Positions 7,358 through 15,863 of a stretch of DNA of 26,743 nt are shown here, one piece after another. Source of the DNA: Clostridia bacterium (GTDB lineage Bacteria; Bacillota_A; Clostridia; Christensenellales; UBA1750); assembly GCA_017413675.1 (NCBI GenBank), contig JAFPSR010000066.1:1-26743 (forward strand), given 5' to 3'. The position numbers and the translations under genes were made by a program. Below the pieces are notes generated by a model. It saw only the letters and a list, made by a program, of their open reading frames with translations. It made no database searches and was not told the origin of the DNA. How positions within the stretch are numbered: the stretch's first letter is position 1; each line of letters starts with the position of its first letter.

Positions 7358-7398
7358 AAAACAAAAACCAGGCCATTCAGAACATGGAATGACCTGGT
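7358..7398 (-). terminator. Terminator of the rel-dtd-hemZ-obg-yhbY operon
   Basis: On the minus strand CCAGGTCATTC (7397-7387) pairs with GAATGGCCTGG (7378-7368) through 11 pairs, one of them a G-U, around an 8-base loop. It is followed by TTTTTGTTTT (7367-7358) and lies 70 bases after the yhbY stop. Confidence 0.88.
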
Positions 7399-7467
7399 CC
7401 GGATTTATCCCCAAATCCAAACGGACAAATCCCGTTCCGAAAACGGAAAAACCCGCTTCCCGCCGGC

Positions 7468-7764
7468 CTACAGGATGTCCGTAAACCGGCTGTCCTTGCG
7501 CTTCTTTCTGAAAATCACAAACCGGTTCCCGATGCACTGCACCGGGAAGGCATGGACATTGTCGCAGAGGATTTCACAGCATTCCCGCGCATCCATGGGC
7601 GCATTCTTCATCACGGAAACCTTGATCAGTTCCCGTGCGTTCAGCGCATCGTCCGCCTGTTTGAGCAGCGGCTCCGTAATCCCGTCTTTCCCGATCTGCA
7701 GAACCGGTTCATAGGTGTTTGCAATCGCCCGAAGCGCAGCTCTCTGTTTTGAATTCATCTCCAT
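7468..7764 (-). CDS. yhbY: YhbY family CRM-domain RNA-binding protein
   Basis: 98 residues, a single CRM domain over nearly the whole length. These proteins associate with pre-50S ribosomal particles. The family signature is clear: LQIGKDGITEPLLKQADDAL followed by ARELIKVSVM, then a conserved CVQ..GNRFVIFRK-type end (here FPVQCIGNRFVIFRKKRKD). The ATG at 7764 has AGGGG 7 bases upstream. It follows obg after 37 bases, a pairing common in Firmicutes and consistent with a shared role in 50S assembly. It is the last gene of the rel operon, followed by the terminator at 7358-7398. Confidence 0.93.
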   Translation of the reverse strand: MEMNSKQRAALRAIANTYEPVLQIGKDGITEPLLKQADDALNARELIKVSVMKNAPMDARECCEILCDNVHAFPVQCIGNRFVIFRKKRKDSRFTDIL

Positions 7765-7801
7765 ATTTTACCCCTGTATCATGCGGATTCCCGGAAACCG
7801 G

Positions 7802-9076
7802 CTAATCCACAAAGTCAAATTCAATGTCGCCCATCCGGACGGTATCCCCGTCCCGGCAGCCTTCCTGCCGCAGGGCATCAATAATCCCCCATCTCTGGAG
7901 CATCCTGTCAAAGAAGGCAACCGATTCGGAATCGGACAGATCCACACGGGCTCCCAGCCAGTCTACCGCCGGGCCATCTACCGCAAAGCTGTGATCGCCT
8001 TCCCGGGTGATCTCGAAGGATGTCACGTCGTCCATGGGTTCCTCCGGAACAACCTCCTCATAGAAGGTTTCGGTTTCCGGAATCTCCCGGAGCAGTTCCC
8101 GGCACCGCCGGAGCAGCGGCGTAAACCCGGATGCGGTTGCCGCGCTGACCGGGAAGATCTCCGCATCCTCACCGCTCAGCTTATCCCGCAGAAGCTCCAG
8201 CCATTCCTCAGCCCCGTCCACATCCATCTTATTGGCCGCGATAATCTGTTTCTTCTCCGAAACGTTCCCGTACTTCTTCAGTTCGTTCTGGATGATGTCA
8301 TAGTCCTCCAAAGGATCCCTGCCCTCGCTGCCCGAGATATCCAGCACATGGATCAAAAGGCGGGTCCTTTCGATGTGGCGCAGGAAATAGTGCCCCAGCC
8401 CGGCGCCCTCACTCGCGCCCTCGATCAGGCCAGGGATATCCGCGGCAACAAAGCTGTCGTCATCGATCCGGACCACCCCGAGGTTCGGGACCAGGGTCGT
8501 AAAATGATAATTCGCTATTTTCGGCTTCGCTGCCGAAATCACGGACAGGATCGTGGATTTCCCGACATTCGGGAACCCGATCAGGCCGACATCCGCGATG
8601 GTCTTCAGTTCCAGCTGCAGGGTATAGGTATGGGTTTTCTCCCCGGGTTTCGCAAAGTTCGGGGCCTGCCGGACGGAATTGGCGAAATGGACATTCCCGA
8701 ACCCGCCGCGGCCGCCTTTCAAGAGCACAATGTCCTTTTTCGGGACATGCACATCCGCAATGACCCGGTCCGTTTCCAGATCCCGCACAACCGTTCCCAG
8801 CGGGACATGGATCACCAGGTCCTCACCGGATTTCCCGTACTGCAGGGAGGATCTCCCGTTTTCCCCGTTCCCGGCCTGGAATTTCCGTTTATAGCGGAAA
8901 TCCAGCAGCGTGTGCATGCTTTCGTCCGGACGGAGCACAATGTCTCCGCCGCGGCCGCCGTCCCCGCCGTCCGGGCCGCCGTTCGCCACATATTTTTCCC
9001 GGTGGAACGACACGGCGCCGTCGCCACCGTCCCCGGCTTTACACACGATTTTTACGATATCGACAAAAGAAGACAT
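7802..9076 (-). CDS. obg: Obg-family GTPase (CgtA/ObgE)
   Basis: 424 residues in three domains. The N-terminal glycine-rich Obg fold spans about 1-158 (GGPDGGDGGRGGDI at 33-46, GGRGGFGNVHF near 121-131). The central G domain has GFPNVGKS (167-174, P-loop), FTTLVPNLG (switch I), DIPG (213-216) and NKMD (282-285). The C-terminal OCT domain ends in RWGIIDALRQEGC...GDTVRMGDIEFDF. Obg is an essential GTPase of late 50S assembly that also responds to ppGpp. Here it lies in the same operon as the ppGpp synthetase gene. ATG 9076 has AGGAG 7 bases upstream, 22 bases after hemZ. Confidence 0.97.
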   Translation of the reverse strand: MSSFVDIVKIVCKAGDGGDGAVSFHREKYVANGGPDGGDGGRGGDIVLRPDESMHTLLDFRYKRKFQAGNGENGRSSLQYGKSGEDLVIHVPLGTVVRDLETDRVIADVHVPKKDIVLLKGGRGGFGNVHFANSVRQAPNFAKPGEKTHTYTLQLELKTIADVGLIGFPNVGKSTILSVISAAKPKIANYHFTTLVPNLGVVRIDDDSFVAADIPGLIEGASEGAGLGHYFLRHIERTRLLIHVLDISGSEGRDPLEDYDIIQNELKKYGNVSEKKQIIAANKMDVDGAEEWLELLRDKLSGEDAEIFPVSAATASGFTPLLRRCRELLREIPETETFYEEVVPEEPMDDVTSFEITREGDHSFAVDGPAVDWLGARVDLSDSESVAFFDRMLQRWGIIDALRQEGCRDGDTVRMGDIEFDFVD

Positions 9077-9098
9077 ATTGATTCTCCTGTGGGTTTCC

Positions 9099-10607
9099 TC
9101 AGTGTTCCAGATAACGCTCCAGATGCTCCCGGCTGACTTCCACCTCGAGAAGACGGAATTTGCGTTCCACCATTTCCCCTACCCGATGGATATATTCCTC
9201 CACGTTCCGCACGTTGGGAGCCCGTTCGATCCGCAGCGTCCGGTCAAACATCCATTTGGAAATCGCCCCGGCCCCAAAGGCCATGACGGGGACCGTTTCC
9301 TCCATGTTGTCAATGTTGTAGATACAGGCTTTCCCGCTCTGGCACCACCCGATATTTTCCATGTTGCCGGCCATCATCTTCTGCCGGTAGAGGTAATAGG
9401 GATGATACCCATTCCCGATAGCCGCGCGGACTGCCCGCTCAATCATATCCTCGACCAGGGCGCTCTGCTGCCTCCCGGCATAAGCTTCCGCATTCAGGAG
9501 CGATTCCAGATGCATTTTCGAAGAGCGCTTGATCGCCAGCGTATGGACCGTCAGGTTTTCCGGGCGCAGGGCACATACCTTTTCCAGGGTATAGTCGAGC
9601 ATTTCCGGCGTTTCCCCGGGCAGGGCCAGGATCAGGTCCATGTTCACGGAATCGAATCCCGCCCCGCGGACCAGTTCCATGGCATCCAGGATGTCCTGGG
9701 CCGTATGGGACCTCCCGATTCTTTCCAGCGTCACATCGTTCATGGTCTGCGGGTTCACGCTGATGCGTCCCGCCCCGGCCCCACGGATCATACGAAGCTT
9801 CTCCGGGGTAATTGTGTCGGGACGTCCCGCTTCCACCGTGAATTCCACCGGGTTCGGGAAGTACCGGCAGGTCATCTCCATCAGTTTCGCAAACAGGTTG
9901 TCCGGCAGGGCAGTCGGTGTCCCGCCCCCGATATACAGGCTGCGCAGACGGTAGTCCTTAAGCACGTCCTGCATGCCGGCGATTTCCTTTTCCAGGGCCT
10001 GCACATACCCGTCCATCCATTTTTCCCCGTGCTTCAAATCCAGGGAAGCGAAAGCGCAGTAGCTGCAGCGGGTCGTACAGAACGGGATCCCGATATAAAC
10101 GTCATATTCTTTGGGATCGGGATGGATATACGGCCGCTGCTGTTCAATGATCTGTCCCAGCAGCTCCGCCTTATCCTGGCGGACATCGTAATCCTTCCGG
10201 ATCCGGAGGACGGCTTCCTCCACGGTCCGGTTTTCCTTCAGGTTTTCATACAGGAGGCGGGTCGGACGGATCCCGGTTAAGGATCCCCACGGAGGCCGGA
10301 CGTCACTGATGGTTTCCAGGAAACGGTACAGGGTATGCTTCGCATAACGTTTCCGAAAGCGTTTCTCCACCAGGAAATCCCCCGTGACCTTTTCATGACT
10401 GCACCGGAATTCCCGCTCCTGGTCCCCGTACAGGATCCGGAAGCTGTCTGTCCATTCCCCCGGTGTTTCCTCCTGGGTATGGAAAATGACCATGTCCGCC
10501 GCATCCGCCTTCGCGGGGTCGGCGGTTACCTCCACCTGCCCAAAGAACAGGCGGACAACATCCCCAAGGTCATTAAACATGTTTTCCGTGGTTAGCAGTA
10601 CGATCAT
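9099..10607 (-). CDS. hemZ: HemZ, coproporphyrinogen-dehydrogenase-like radical SAM protein
   Basis: 502 residues. The radical SAM cluster motif is C177-x3-C181-x2-C184 (CTTRCSYCAF), preceded by an N-terminal domain of about 165 residues specific to the HemZ branch (SLTGIRPTRL at about 109-118). Next come YIGGGTPTALP, TVEAGRPDTI and, near the C-terminus, the hallmark NMENIGWCQSGKACIYNID. The family is named for oxygen-independent coproporphyrinogen III oxidase activity, but in organisms without heme synthesis the substrate is uncertain; related proteins include heme chaperones. Nothing else for heme synthesis is in this window. The ATG has GGAG 5 bases upstream; dtd ends 16 bases before. Confidence 0.93.
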   Translation of the reverse strand: MIVLLTTENMFNDLGDVVRLFFGQVEVTADPAKADAADMVIFHTQEETPGEWTDSFRILYGDQEREFRCSHEKVTGDFLVEKRFRKRYAKHTLYRFLETISDVRPPWGSLTGIRPTRLLYENLKENRTVEEAVLRIRKDYDVRQDKAELLGQIIEQQRPYIHPDPKEYDVYIGIPFCTTRCSYCAFASLDLKHGEKWMDGYVQALEKEIAGMQDVLKDYRLRSLYIGGGTPTALPDNLFAKLMEMTCRYFPNPVEFTVEAGRPDTITPEKLRMIRGAGAGRISVNPQTMNDVTLERIGRSHTAQDILDAMELVRGAGFDSVNMDLILALPGETPEMLDYTLEKVCALRPENLTVHTLAIKRSSKMHLESLLNAEAYAGRQQSALVEDMIERAVRAAIGNGYHPYYLYRQKMMAGNMENIGWCQSGKACIYNIDNMEETVPVMAFGAGAISKWMFDRTLRIERAPNVRNVEEYIHRVGEMVERKFRLLEVEVSREHLERYLEH

Positions 10608-10623
10608 TTTTACTCCAGATCTA

Positions 10624-11073
10624 TCAGAACAGTTTATGGGAATCCATCAGCATCGTTACCGGGCCGTCATTCACCAGGGCAACCTGCATGTCCGCCCCGA
10701 ACACACCGGTTTCCACATGGAATCCTTTTTCCCGGAGCGCAGAGATCAGAAACTCATACAGCGGGATTGCCTCTTCCGGCCGGGCTGCCGCGATGAAGGA
10801 CGGACGGCGTCCCTTGCGCATATCCCCGAGCAGGGTAAACTGGGAAACCAGCAGGATTTCCCCGCCGACATCACCCAGGGCGAGGTTCATTTTCCCGTTC
10901 TCATCCTCAAAGACGCGCAGTGTGGCGATCTTGTCCGCAACAAAGGAAGCATCCTGGCGGGTATCCCCGGTTTCGACCCCGAGAAGCACCATAAATCCTT
11001 TCCCGATCCGGCCGACACAGGACCCGTCGATCGTAACGGACGCTTCCGCAACACGCTGAATGACAATCCTCAT
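10624..11073 (-). CDS. dtd: D-aminoacyl-tRNA deacylase
   Basis: 149 residues, full length. Hydrolyses D-amino acids (and glycine mischarged on tRNA-Ala) from tRNA. The two signature motifs are present: the SQFTL block (S-Q around residues 77-78, in [11 protein letters not shown]) and the cross-subunit NDGPVT (about 133-138, Gly-cisPro). [13 protein letters not shown] is the typical start. The ATG has AGGGAG 7 bases upstream, and rel ends 12 bases before. The rel-dtd order is widely conserved in Firmicutes. Confidence 0.96.
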   Translation of the reverse strand: MRIVIQRVAEASVTIDGSCVGRIGKGFMVLLGVETGDTRQDASFVADKIATLRVFEDENGKMNLALGDVGGEILLVSQFTLLGDMRKGRRPSFIAAARPEEAIPLYEFLISALREKGFHVETGVFGADMQVALVNDGPVTMLMDSHKLF

Positions 11074-11085
11074 GTTTATGCTCCC

Positions 11086-13293
11086 TTAGCTGCTCAGGCG
11101 GAACACCTCAAAGATCTGGGGTGTCTTGTTGAGTTTCGCGATGATTTTTTCCAGCTGATCCGTCCCGGTAATCTCAATCGTCAGGTTGATGATTGCCGTA
11201 TTCTCCCTCCGCCGGGCGGAAACCGCGATCAGGGGGATCCCGATCTGGGCCAGGTAATTGGTGATCATGGCCAGGACGCCGATCTGGTCATAAGCGACAA
11301 TCTGGATTTCGGCATTATATGCCGCCTGGTTGCCGGTATCCCAGCTGACTTCCACCAGGCGCGCGGAATCCGTTTCCTGCATCTGCACCACATTGGAGCA
11401 GTCTGCGCGGTGGACGGAAACCCCCCTGCCCCGCGTGATAAACCCGACAATCTTGTCCCCGGGAACCGGGTTGCAGCATTTGGCGAAGCGGACCAGCATG
11501 TTGTCCTCTCCCTTGACAAAGACACCGCCCTGGGATTTGCGGTGGGGCGCAGGCGCCGGGCTCCTGGAGGCCGCTTCCTCTTCGGGAGGCACCGCGGGCA
11601 CCTGGTTCTTTTTATCCTTCCGGTATTCCTCGACCAGGCGGTTCACCACCTGGGCGGAAGACAACCCGCCGAACCCGACGGACGCGTACAGGTCGTCCAC
11701 CGAGTGCATGGCGAACCTGTCCAGGATGTTTTCCAGATATTCCCGCTTGAGGATCTGGGCAATTTCGAAGTTCTGCCGTTTGACTTCCCTTTCCACCATC
11801 TCGCGCCCGATCTGGATATTGTCCTCCCGCAGGGAGTTTTTCAAGAAGGCGCGGATCTTGCTCTTTGCCTGGGAAGTCTTGACGATTTTCAGCCAGTCCA
11901 GCGTCGGTCCCTTGGCCGATGCGGACGTGATGATTTCCACGATATCCCCAGTATGCAGCACGGTATCCAGGGTCACGATTCTCTGGTTTACCTTCGCACC
12001 GACACAGTGATGGCCGACCTGGGAATGGATCCGGTAGGCAAAGTCCAGCGGCGTGGACCCGATCGGAAGGTCGATCGCGTCCCCTTTGGGCGTAAAGACG
12101 AACACGTCGTTCTGGGAGAACAGGTCCATTTTGAGGGTATCCATGAACTCCGCAGCGTCCCCCATCTCCCCCTGGACATCCATGAACTGCCTCAGCCAGG
12201 TCAGTTTGGCGTCAAAGTTCGTCTCTTTGGTATTGCCTTCCTTATATTTCCAGTGGGCGGCAATGCCGTATTCCGCGACCCTGTGCATTTCATGGGTCCG
12301 GATCTGGATTTCAAACGGCGTCCCGTTTTCCCCGATCAGGGTCGTATGCAGGGACTGGTACTGGTTCGGCTTCGGGACGGAGATATAATCCTTGAACCGT
12401 CCGGGGATCGGTTTCCAGATGGAATGGACAATGCCCAGGACGGCATAGCAGTCCCGGATGGAATCCACGATGACCCTGACAGCGATCAGGTCGTAGATCT
12501 GGTCAAATGCCAGCGCCTTCTGCTTCATCTTGTTGTAGATGGAATAGAAATGCTTCGGCCTGCCCTCGATATCCGCCTGGATGTGCGCCTTATCCAGTTC
12601 CCCGCGGATCACGTTCATGATCTTTTCAATGCTCTTCTGTCTCTCGCCGCGGTTCATCGCGACCTTGTCCACGATGTCGTAATACGCATCCGGATTGAGG
12701 TAGCGCAGGGAAAGGTCTTCCAGTTCCCATTTGATGGAATAGATACCGAGGCGGGAAGCGAGCGGCGCGTATACCTCCAGGGTTTCCCGGGCGGTCCCCA
12801 TGCGTTTGGATTCGTCCCGGTACTTCAGCGTCCGCATGTTATGCAGCCGGTCCGCCAGTTTAATGATCACGACCCGGATGTCCTTCGCCATGGCAAAGAA
12901 CATTTTCCGCAGGGATTCCGCCTTCTGTTCGTCCTTGGTATGGAACTCTATGTTTTCCAGTTTGGTGACCCCGTCCACGAGCATGGCCACATCGCTGCCG
13001 AACAGCTTTTCCACATTGTCATAGCTTGCATCCGTATCCTCGATGCAGTCATGCAGGAGGGCTGCCTGGATGGTTTCCAGGTCCATTTCCAGTTCGGAAA
13101 GGATCAGGGCTACGGACAGCGGATGAATGATGTAGGCTTCCCCGGATTCCCGTTTCTGGTCGCCGTGCATGCTCTCCGCATACTGGAAGGCACGCCGTAC
13201 TTCTTCCAGATCGCAGGAAGGATCATACTGCCTGATATTCGCCAGCAGCTTTTCCAGCGTTTCCTGAATTTCGTTGGTTTCGTTCTTCTGCAC
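11086..13293 (-). CDS. relA: Bifunctional (p)ppGpp synthetase/hydrolase
   Basis: 735 residues of the long RSH type (also called rel or spoT). The N-terminal HD hydrolase has HGDQKRESGEAYIIHP, LLHDCIEDTDASY and KLADRLHNMRTL. The synthetase domain has GRFKDYISVPKPNQYQSLHT. RFKD is the RxKD form found in bifunctional enzymes, as opposed to ExDD in synthetase-only RelA. The TGS domain (DVFVFTPKGDAIDLPIGSTPLDFAYRIH) is followed by a helical/zinc-finger-like part with KCCNPVPGDKIVGFITRGRG, then a C-terminal ACT domain (about 655-735). The start is GTG 13293, set 7 bases after GGAGG. It is the first gene of the operon, from a promoter at 13338-13366. The apt gene often found between recJ and rel is absent. 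Confidence 0.96.
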   Translation of the reverse strand: MQKNETNEIQETLEKLLANIRQYDPSCDLEEVRRAFQYAESMHGDQKRESGEAYIIHPLSVALILSELEMDLETIQAALLHDCIEDTDASYDNVEKLFGSDVAMLVDGVTKLENIEFHTKDEQKAESLRKMFFAMAKDIRVVIIKLADRLHNMRTLKYRDESKRMGTARETLEVYAPLASRLGIYSIKWELEDLSLRYLNPDAYYDIVDKVAMNRGERQKSIEKIMNVIRGELDKAHIQADIEGRPKHFYSIYNKMKQKALAFDQIYDLIAVRVIVDSIRDCYAVLGIVHSIWKPIPGRFKDYISVPKPNQYQSLHTTLIGENGTPFEIQIRTHEMHRVAEYGIAAHWKYKEGNTKETNFDAKLTWLRQFMDVQGEMGDAAEFMDTLKMDLFSQNDVFVFTPKGDAIDLPIGSTPLDFAYRIHSQVGHHCVGAKVNQRIVTLDTVLHTGDIVEIITSASAKGPTLDWLKIVKTSQAKSKIRAFLKNSLREDNIQIGREMVEREVKRQNFEIAQILKREYLENILDRFAMHSVDDLYASVGFGGLSSAQVVNRLVEEYRKDKKNQVPAVPPEEEAASRSPAPAPHRKSQGGVFVKGEDNMLVRFAKCCNPVPGDKIVGFITRGRGVSVHRADCSNVVQMQETDSARLVEVSWDTGNQAAYNAEIQIVAYDQIGVLAMITNYLAQIGIPLIAVSARRRENTAIINLTIEITGTDQLEKIIAKLNKTPQIFEVFRLSS

Positions 13294-13337
13294 GACAGTG
13301 CCTCCTTTCCGGAACAGTCCGCAAAACAGATATCAAA

Positions 13338-13366
13338 AGTATACCCGAATCCCCCATCGGAAACAA
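13338..13366 (-). promoter_or_regulatory. Sigma-A-type promoter for rel
   Basis: Minus strand: -35 TTGTTT (13366-13361), a 17-base spacer, and -10 TATACT (13343-13338), located in the 76 bases between the recJ stop and the rel GTG. Only three -35 positions match the consensus, so confidence rests on the -10 and the spacing. Confidence 0.55.
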
Positions 13367-13369
13367 GTC

Positions 13370-15781
13370 TTACCTGAAGCGCTCCAGATAGCGCATCGTC
13401 TGTGTCGATGTAAGGTCCACCTTGGTTTCCGGCGGCTGCAGCAGCGCAAACCGGAAGGGGCGTGATCGGTAAGCGGCCAGGCCACCGTCCCGGAAGATGC
13501 ATAACGCCAGATGCAGCGTTGTCCGGGAGAGCGGGAGGTTCTCGGAGAACATCCCGTAAAAGTCATCAAAATCACGGGCCAGGGCCAGACGGTCCTTCTG
13601 TCTCTGCAGGACACGGTAGCCGGAACGCAGCATTTCCATATCCGGCACGGCAGCGCGGATCGCCTGCTTCATCTCACCGGTCAGGCGGGGGGCATAAATC
13701 ACGGCATGGGGAGCCGCCTTGGCCAGGCGTTCCACATAGCCCGGATCCGGGCTCCCGTCGCAGAGCAGGATATTCCGGTAGTGTTTCAGCAGGTCTGTAT
13801 ACAGGAGGCCGCCGGGGACGATCCGGTTGTACGGGATATGCGCGTCCTGGATGGCAGACAGTGTACAGTCTACCTGCAGATGCTCCTTTTCGACGGTTTC
13901 CAGATACGGTTTCCCGTCCTCCGGCCGGTTGACGACCAGGATGGTCCCGAACAGGGACTGCCTGCACAGGTTGGCAAACATCCGGCAGCCGCTCTCCGTA
14001 TCCCGGATCGGCAGGTCCTTCCTGAACCCTGCCGGTTCCGAGTTTTCCAGGGAAAGAGTGTTCAGAAACTGCTGCAGGACCGCGTCCTGCTGCGCCTCCA
14101 GATTCCGAAGGAAGGAACGCCGGGGCAGCTGCGCCCCGCAAAGGCGGAGCTGTACTTCCTCCCGGTTCATCCAGGCATTGATTTCCGGTACGGCAAGGAC
14201 GTCCAGGGTCGACTGATACATCCCCATGTTCTGGGAATCCCGGAACGAAACCGCCCCGAAACAGGCGTCCCCCCTGGTCAGCTTCATCCGCAGGTGTTCT
14301 TCGTTTTTTCCGATTTTCCCCACCTGGACCGGCTTCACATCCCGAAACAGGAACACCGGGGCCGGGTTTCCCATGCCGAACGGTTTCAGCTTGTCCAGTT
14401 CCCCGACCAGGTCCCTGTCCAGGCGCTCCAGGGGCAGTTCCGTTTCATAGAAGCGGGAAGGGATAAATGTGTCCGATGGGACATCCGCCATCCCGTCCTG
14501 CAGCCTGCGGGTAAACAGACCGATATTCTCCCCCGCAATTTTCAGCCCGCAGGCCATCTCATGGCCCCCGCAGCGGATCAGCAGGTCATCTGCCGTATGC
14601 AGGAGGTTCAGGATATGCACCCCCGGGATGGAACGCCCGGATCCCGTATAGGTATCCCCTTCCCGGGCCAGCAGGATGACCGGGAAATGGTACCGTTCCA
14701 CAAGCCGGGAGGCCACGATGCCGATCACCCCGGGGTTCCAGGAATCCCCTTTGGCCACGATAATGCGGTCATTGAGGAAATCAAAATTCGTTTCAATGTC
14801 CTGGATTGCTTCCCGCAGGATCCCGGTTTCCTGGGACTGCCGCTCCTGGTTCTGGGTAATCAGGAGCCTTGCCGTCGCAAGGGCTTTCTCGTAATCCTTT
14901 TCCAGGAGCATGCCGACACAGCCGGCGTTATGGCCGATCCTCCCGCCGGCATTGATCTTCGGTCCGATCCCGAAGGAAATCATGTCCGCATCCACTGTCC
15001 TGCCTTTGGCATAGCCGCAGACATCCAGGAGGGCCCGGATTCCCGGGCGGGGTCCGGCATTTATTTTTTCCAGGCCGAAAACCGCCAGCAGACGGTTTTC
15101 CCCGGTCAGGTTTACGATATCGCAGATGGTGCCGATGGCAGCCAGGTCTGCATACTGCATCGCCGCATCCAGCCCGGAAAGGGCCTGCACCAGCTTGAAG
15201 GCAACCCCGACCCCGGCCAGGTATTCGAACGGGTATCCCGGGATATGCGCATTGACGCAGGGGGCATCCGGCAGTTCCGGCGGCAGGAGGTGGTGGTCCG
15301 TCACGATCACATCCATTCCCAGCGATTTCGCCAGCGCCGTTTCCGCAACGGACGTGATGCCGCAGTCCACGGTAATCATCAGCGAGTAGGACTGGGCGAG
15401 TTTGCGTACCGATTCCTCATGCAGCCCGTATCCTTCAAAATGGCGGTCCGGGATATAATATCCGCACTCCATCCCGAGGCTGCGAAGATGGGAAACCAGC
15501 AGGGCGGCGGCAGTCACCCCGTCCGCGTCATAATCGCCGTATACGACGCATTTTTCCTTCTGCCGAAGGGCTTCCTCTATTCTTTCCACTGCCCGCTTCA
15601 TGTCATGAAGAAGGAACGGGTCAAGGAAATCCTTTTTTTCCGGATGGAGGAAAGCTTCCCGCTGTTCCGGGGTTGTACAGCCCCGCAGGGACAAAAGATG
15701 TCGCATGACGGCAGATGTATCCCGTATATCGGGTTCCGCGGGTTCCTGCCCGGGAAGGGATCTGGGCATAAATCTGTACAT
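13370..15781 (-). CDS. recJ: Single-stranded-DNA-specific exonuclease RecJ
   Basis: 803 residues from ATG 15781, which has GGAGG 6 bases upstream; the longer open frame to 15940 would run through a terminator hairpin into secDF. RecJ degrades single-stranded DNA 5' to 3' in recombination and repair. DHH-family metal motifs are present: YGDYDADG (81-88), VDCG (138-141), VTDHH (160-164) and GTICDIV (217-223). The DHHA1 domain has GGHEMACG (405-412). After an OB-like segment (about 470-560) there is a C-terminal domain of some 240 residues, as in the long Bacillus type. It follows secDF on the same strand, separated by a hairpin at 15808-15855, so expression probably depends on read-through. Confidence 0.95.
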   Translation of the reverse strand: MYRFMPRSLPGQEPAEPDIRDTSAVMRHLLSLRGCTTPEQREAFLHPEKKDFLDPFLLHDMKRAVERIEEALRQKEKCVVYGDYDADGVTAAALLVSHLRSLGMECGYYIPDRHFEGYGLHEESVRKLAQSYSLMITVDCGITSVAETALAKSLGMDVIVTDHHLLPPELPDAPCVNAHIPGYPFEYLAGVGVAFKLVQALSGLDAAMQYADLAAIGTICDIVNLTGENRLLAVFGLEKINAGPRPGIRALLDVCGYAKGRTVDADMISFGIGPKINAGGRIGHNAGCVGMLLEKDYEKALATARLLITQNQERQSQETGILREAIQDIETNFDFLNDRIIVAKGDSWNPGVIGIVASRLVERYHFPVILLAREGDTYTGSGRSIPGVHILNLLHTADDLLIRCGGHEMACGLKIAGENIGLFTRRLQDGMADVPSDTFIPSRFYETELPLERLDRDLVGELDKLKPFGMGNPAPVFLFRDVKPVQVGKIGKNEEHLRMKLTRGDACFGAVSFRDSQNMGMYQSTLDVLAVPEINAWMNREEVQLRLCGAQLPRRSFLRNLEAQQDAVLQQFLNTLSLENSEPAGFRKDLPIRDTESGCRMFANLCRQSLFGTILVVNRPEDGKPYLETVEKEHLQVDCTLSAIQDAHIPYNRIVPGGLLYTDLLKHYRNILLCDGSPDPGYVERLAKAAPHAVIYAPRLTGEMKQAIRAAVPDMEMLRSGYRVLQRQKDRLALARDFDDFYGMFSENLPLSRTTLHLALCIFRDGGLAAYRSRPFRFALLQPPETKVDLTSTQTMRYLERFR

Positions 15782-15797
15782 GCTTGGCCTCCGTCCT

Positions 15798-15813
15798 GTT
15801 TTCGGGTGAAAAC
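15798..15813 (-). promoter_or_regulatory. Small hairpin upstream of the recJ ribosome site
   Basis: On the minus strand GTTTTC (15813-15808) pairs with GAAAAC (15803-15798) around ACCC. Its first arm is the U-rich tail of the preceding terminator, so the two structures share bases and could compete. Confidence 0.4.
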
Positions 15814-15855
15814 AAAGAGGGTCCTTTCCGCTCTGCCGAGAAGAAAGAACCCTCT
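15808..15855 (-). terminator. Terminator-like hairpin between secDF and recJ
   Basis: On the minus strand AGAGGGTTCTTTC (15855-15843) pairs with GAAAGGACCCTCT (15828-15816) through 13 pairs including one G-U, followed by TTGTTTTC. It starts 8 bases after the secDF stop and ends 26 bases before the recJ ATG. I see no promoter that could serve recJ alone. Confidence 0.75.
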
Positions 15856-15863
15856 GACCCGTC

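Noticed and set aside
10486..13377. 963-codon plus-strand open frame
   Set aside because: It is antisense to rel, dtd and the start of hemZ, has a His/Asp/Gln-rich composition typical of mirrored codons, and has no ribosome site or recognisable domain.
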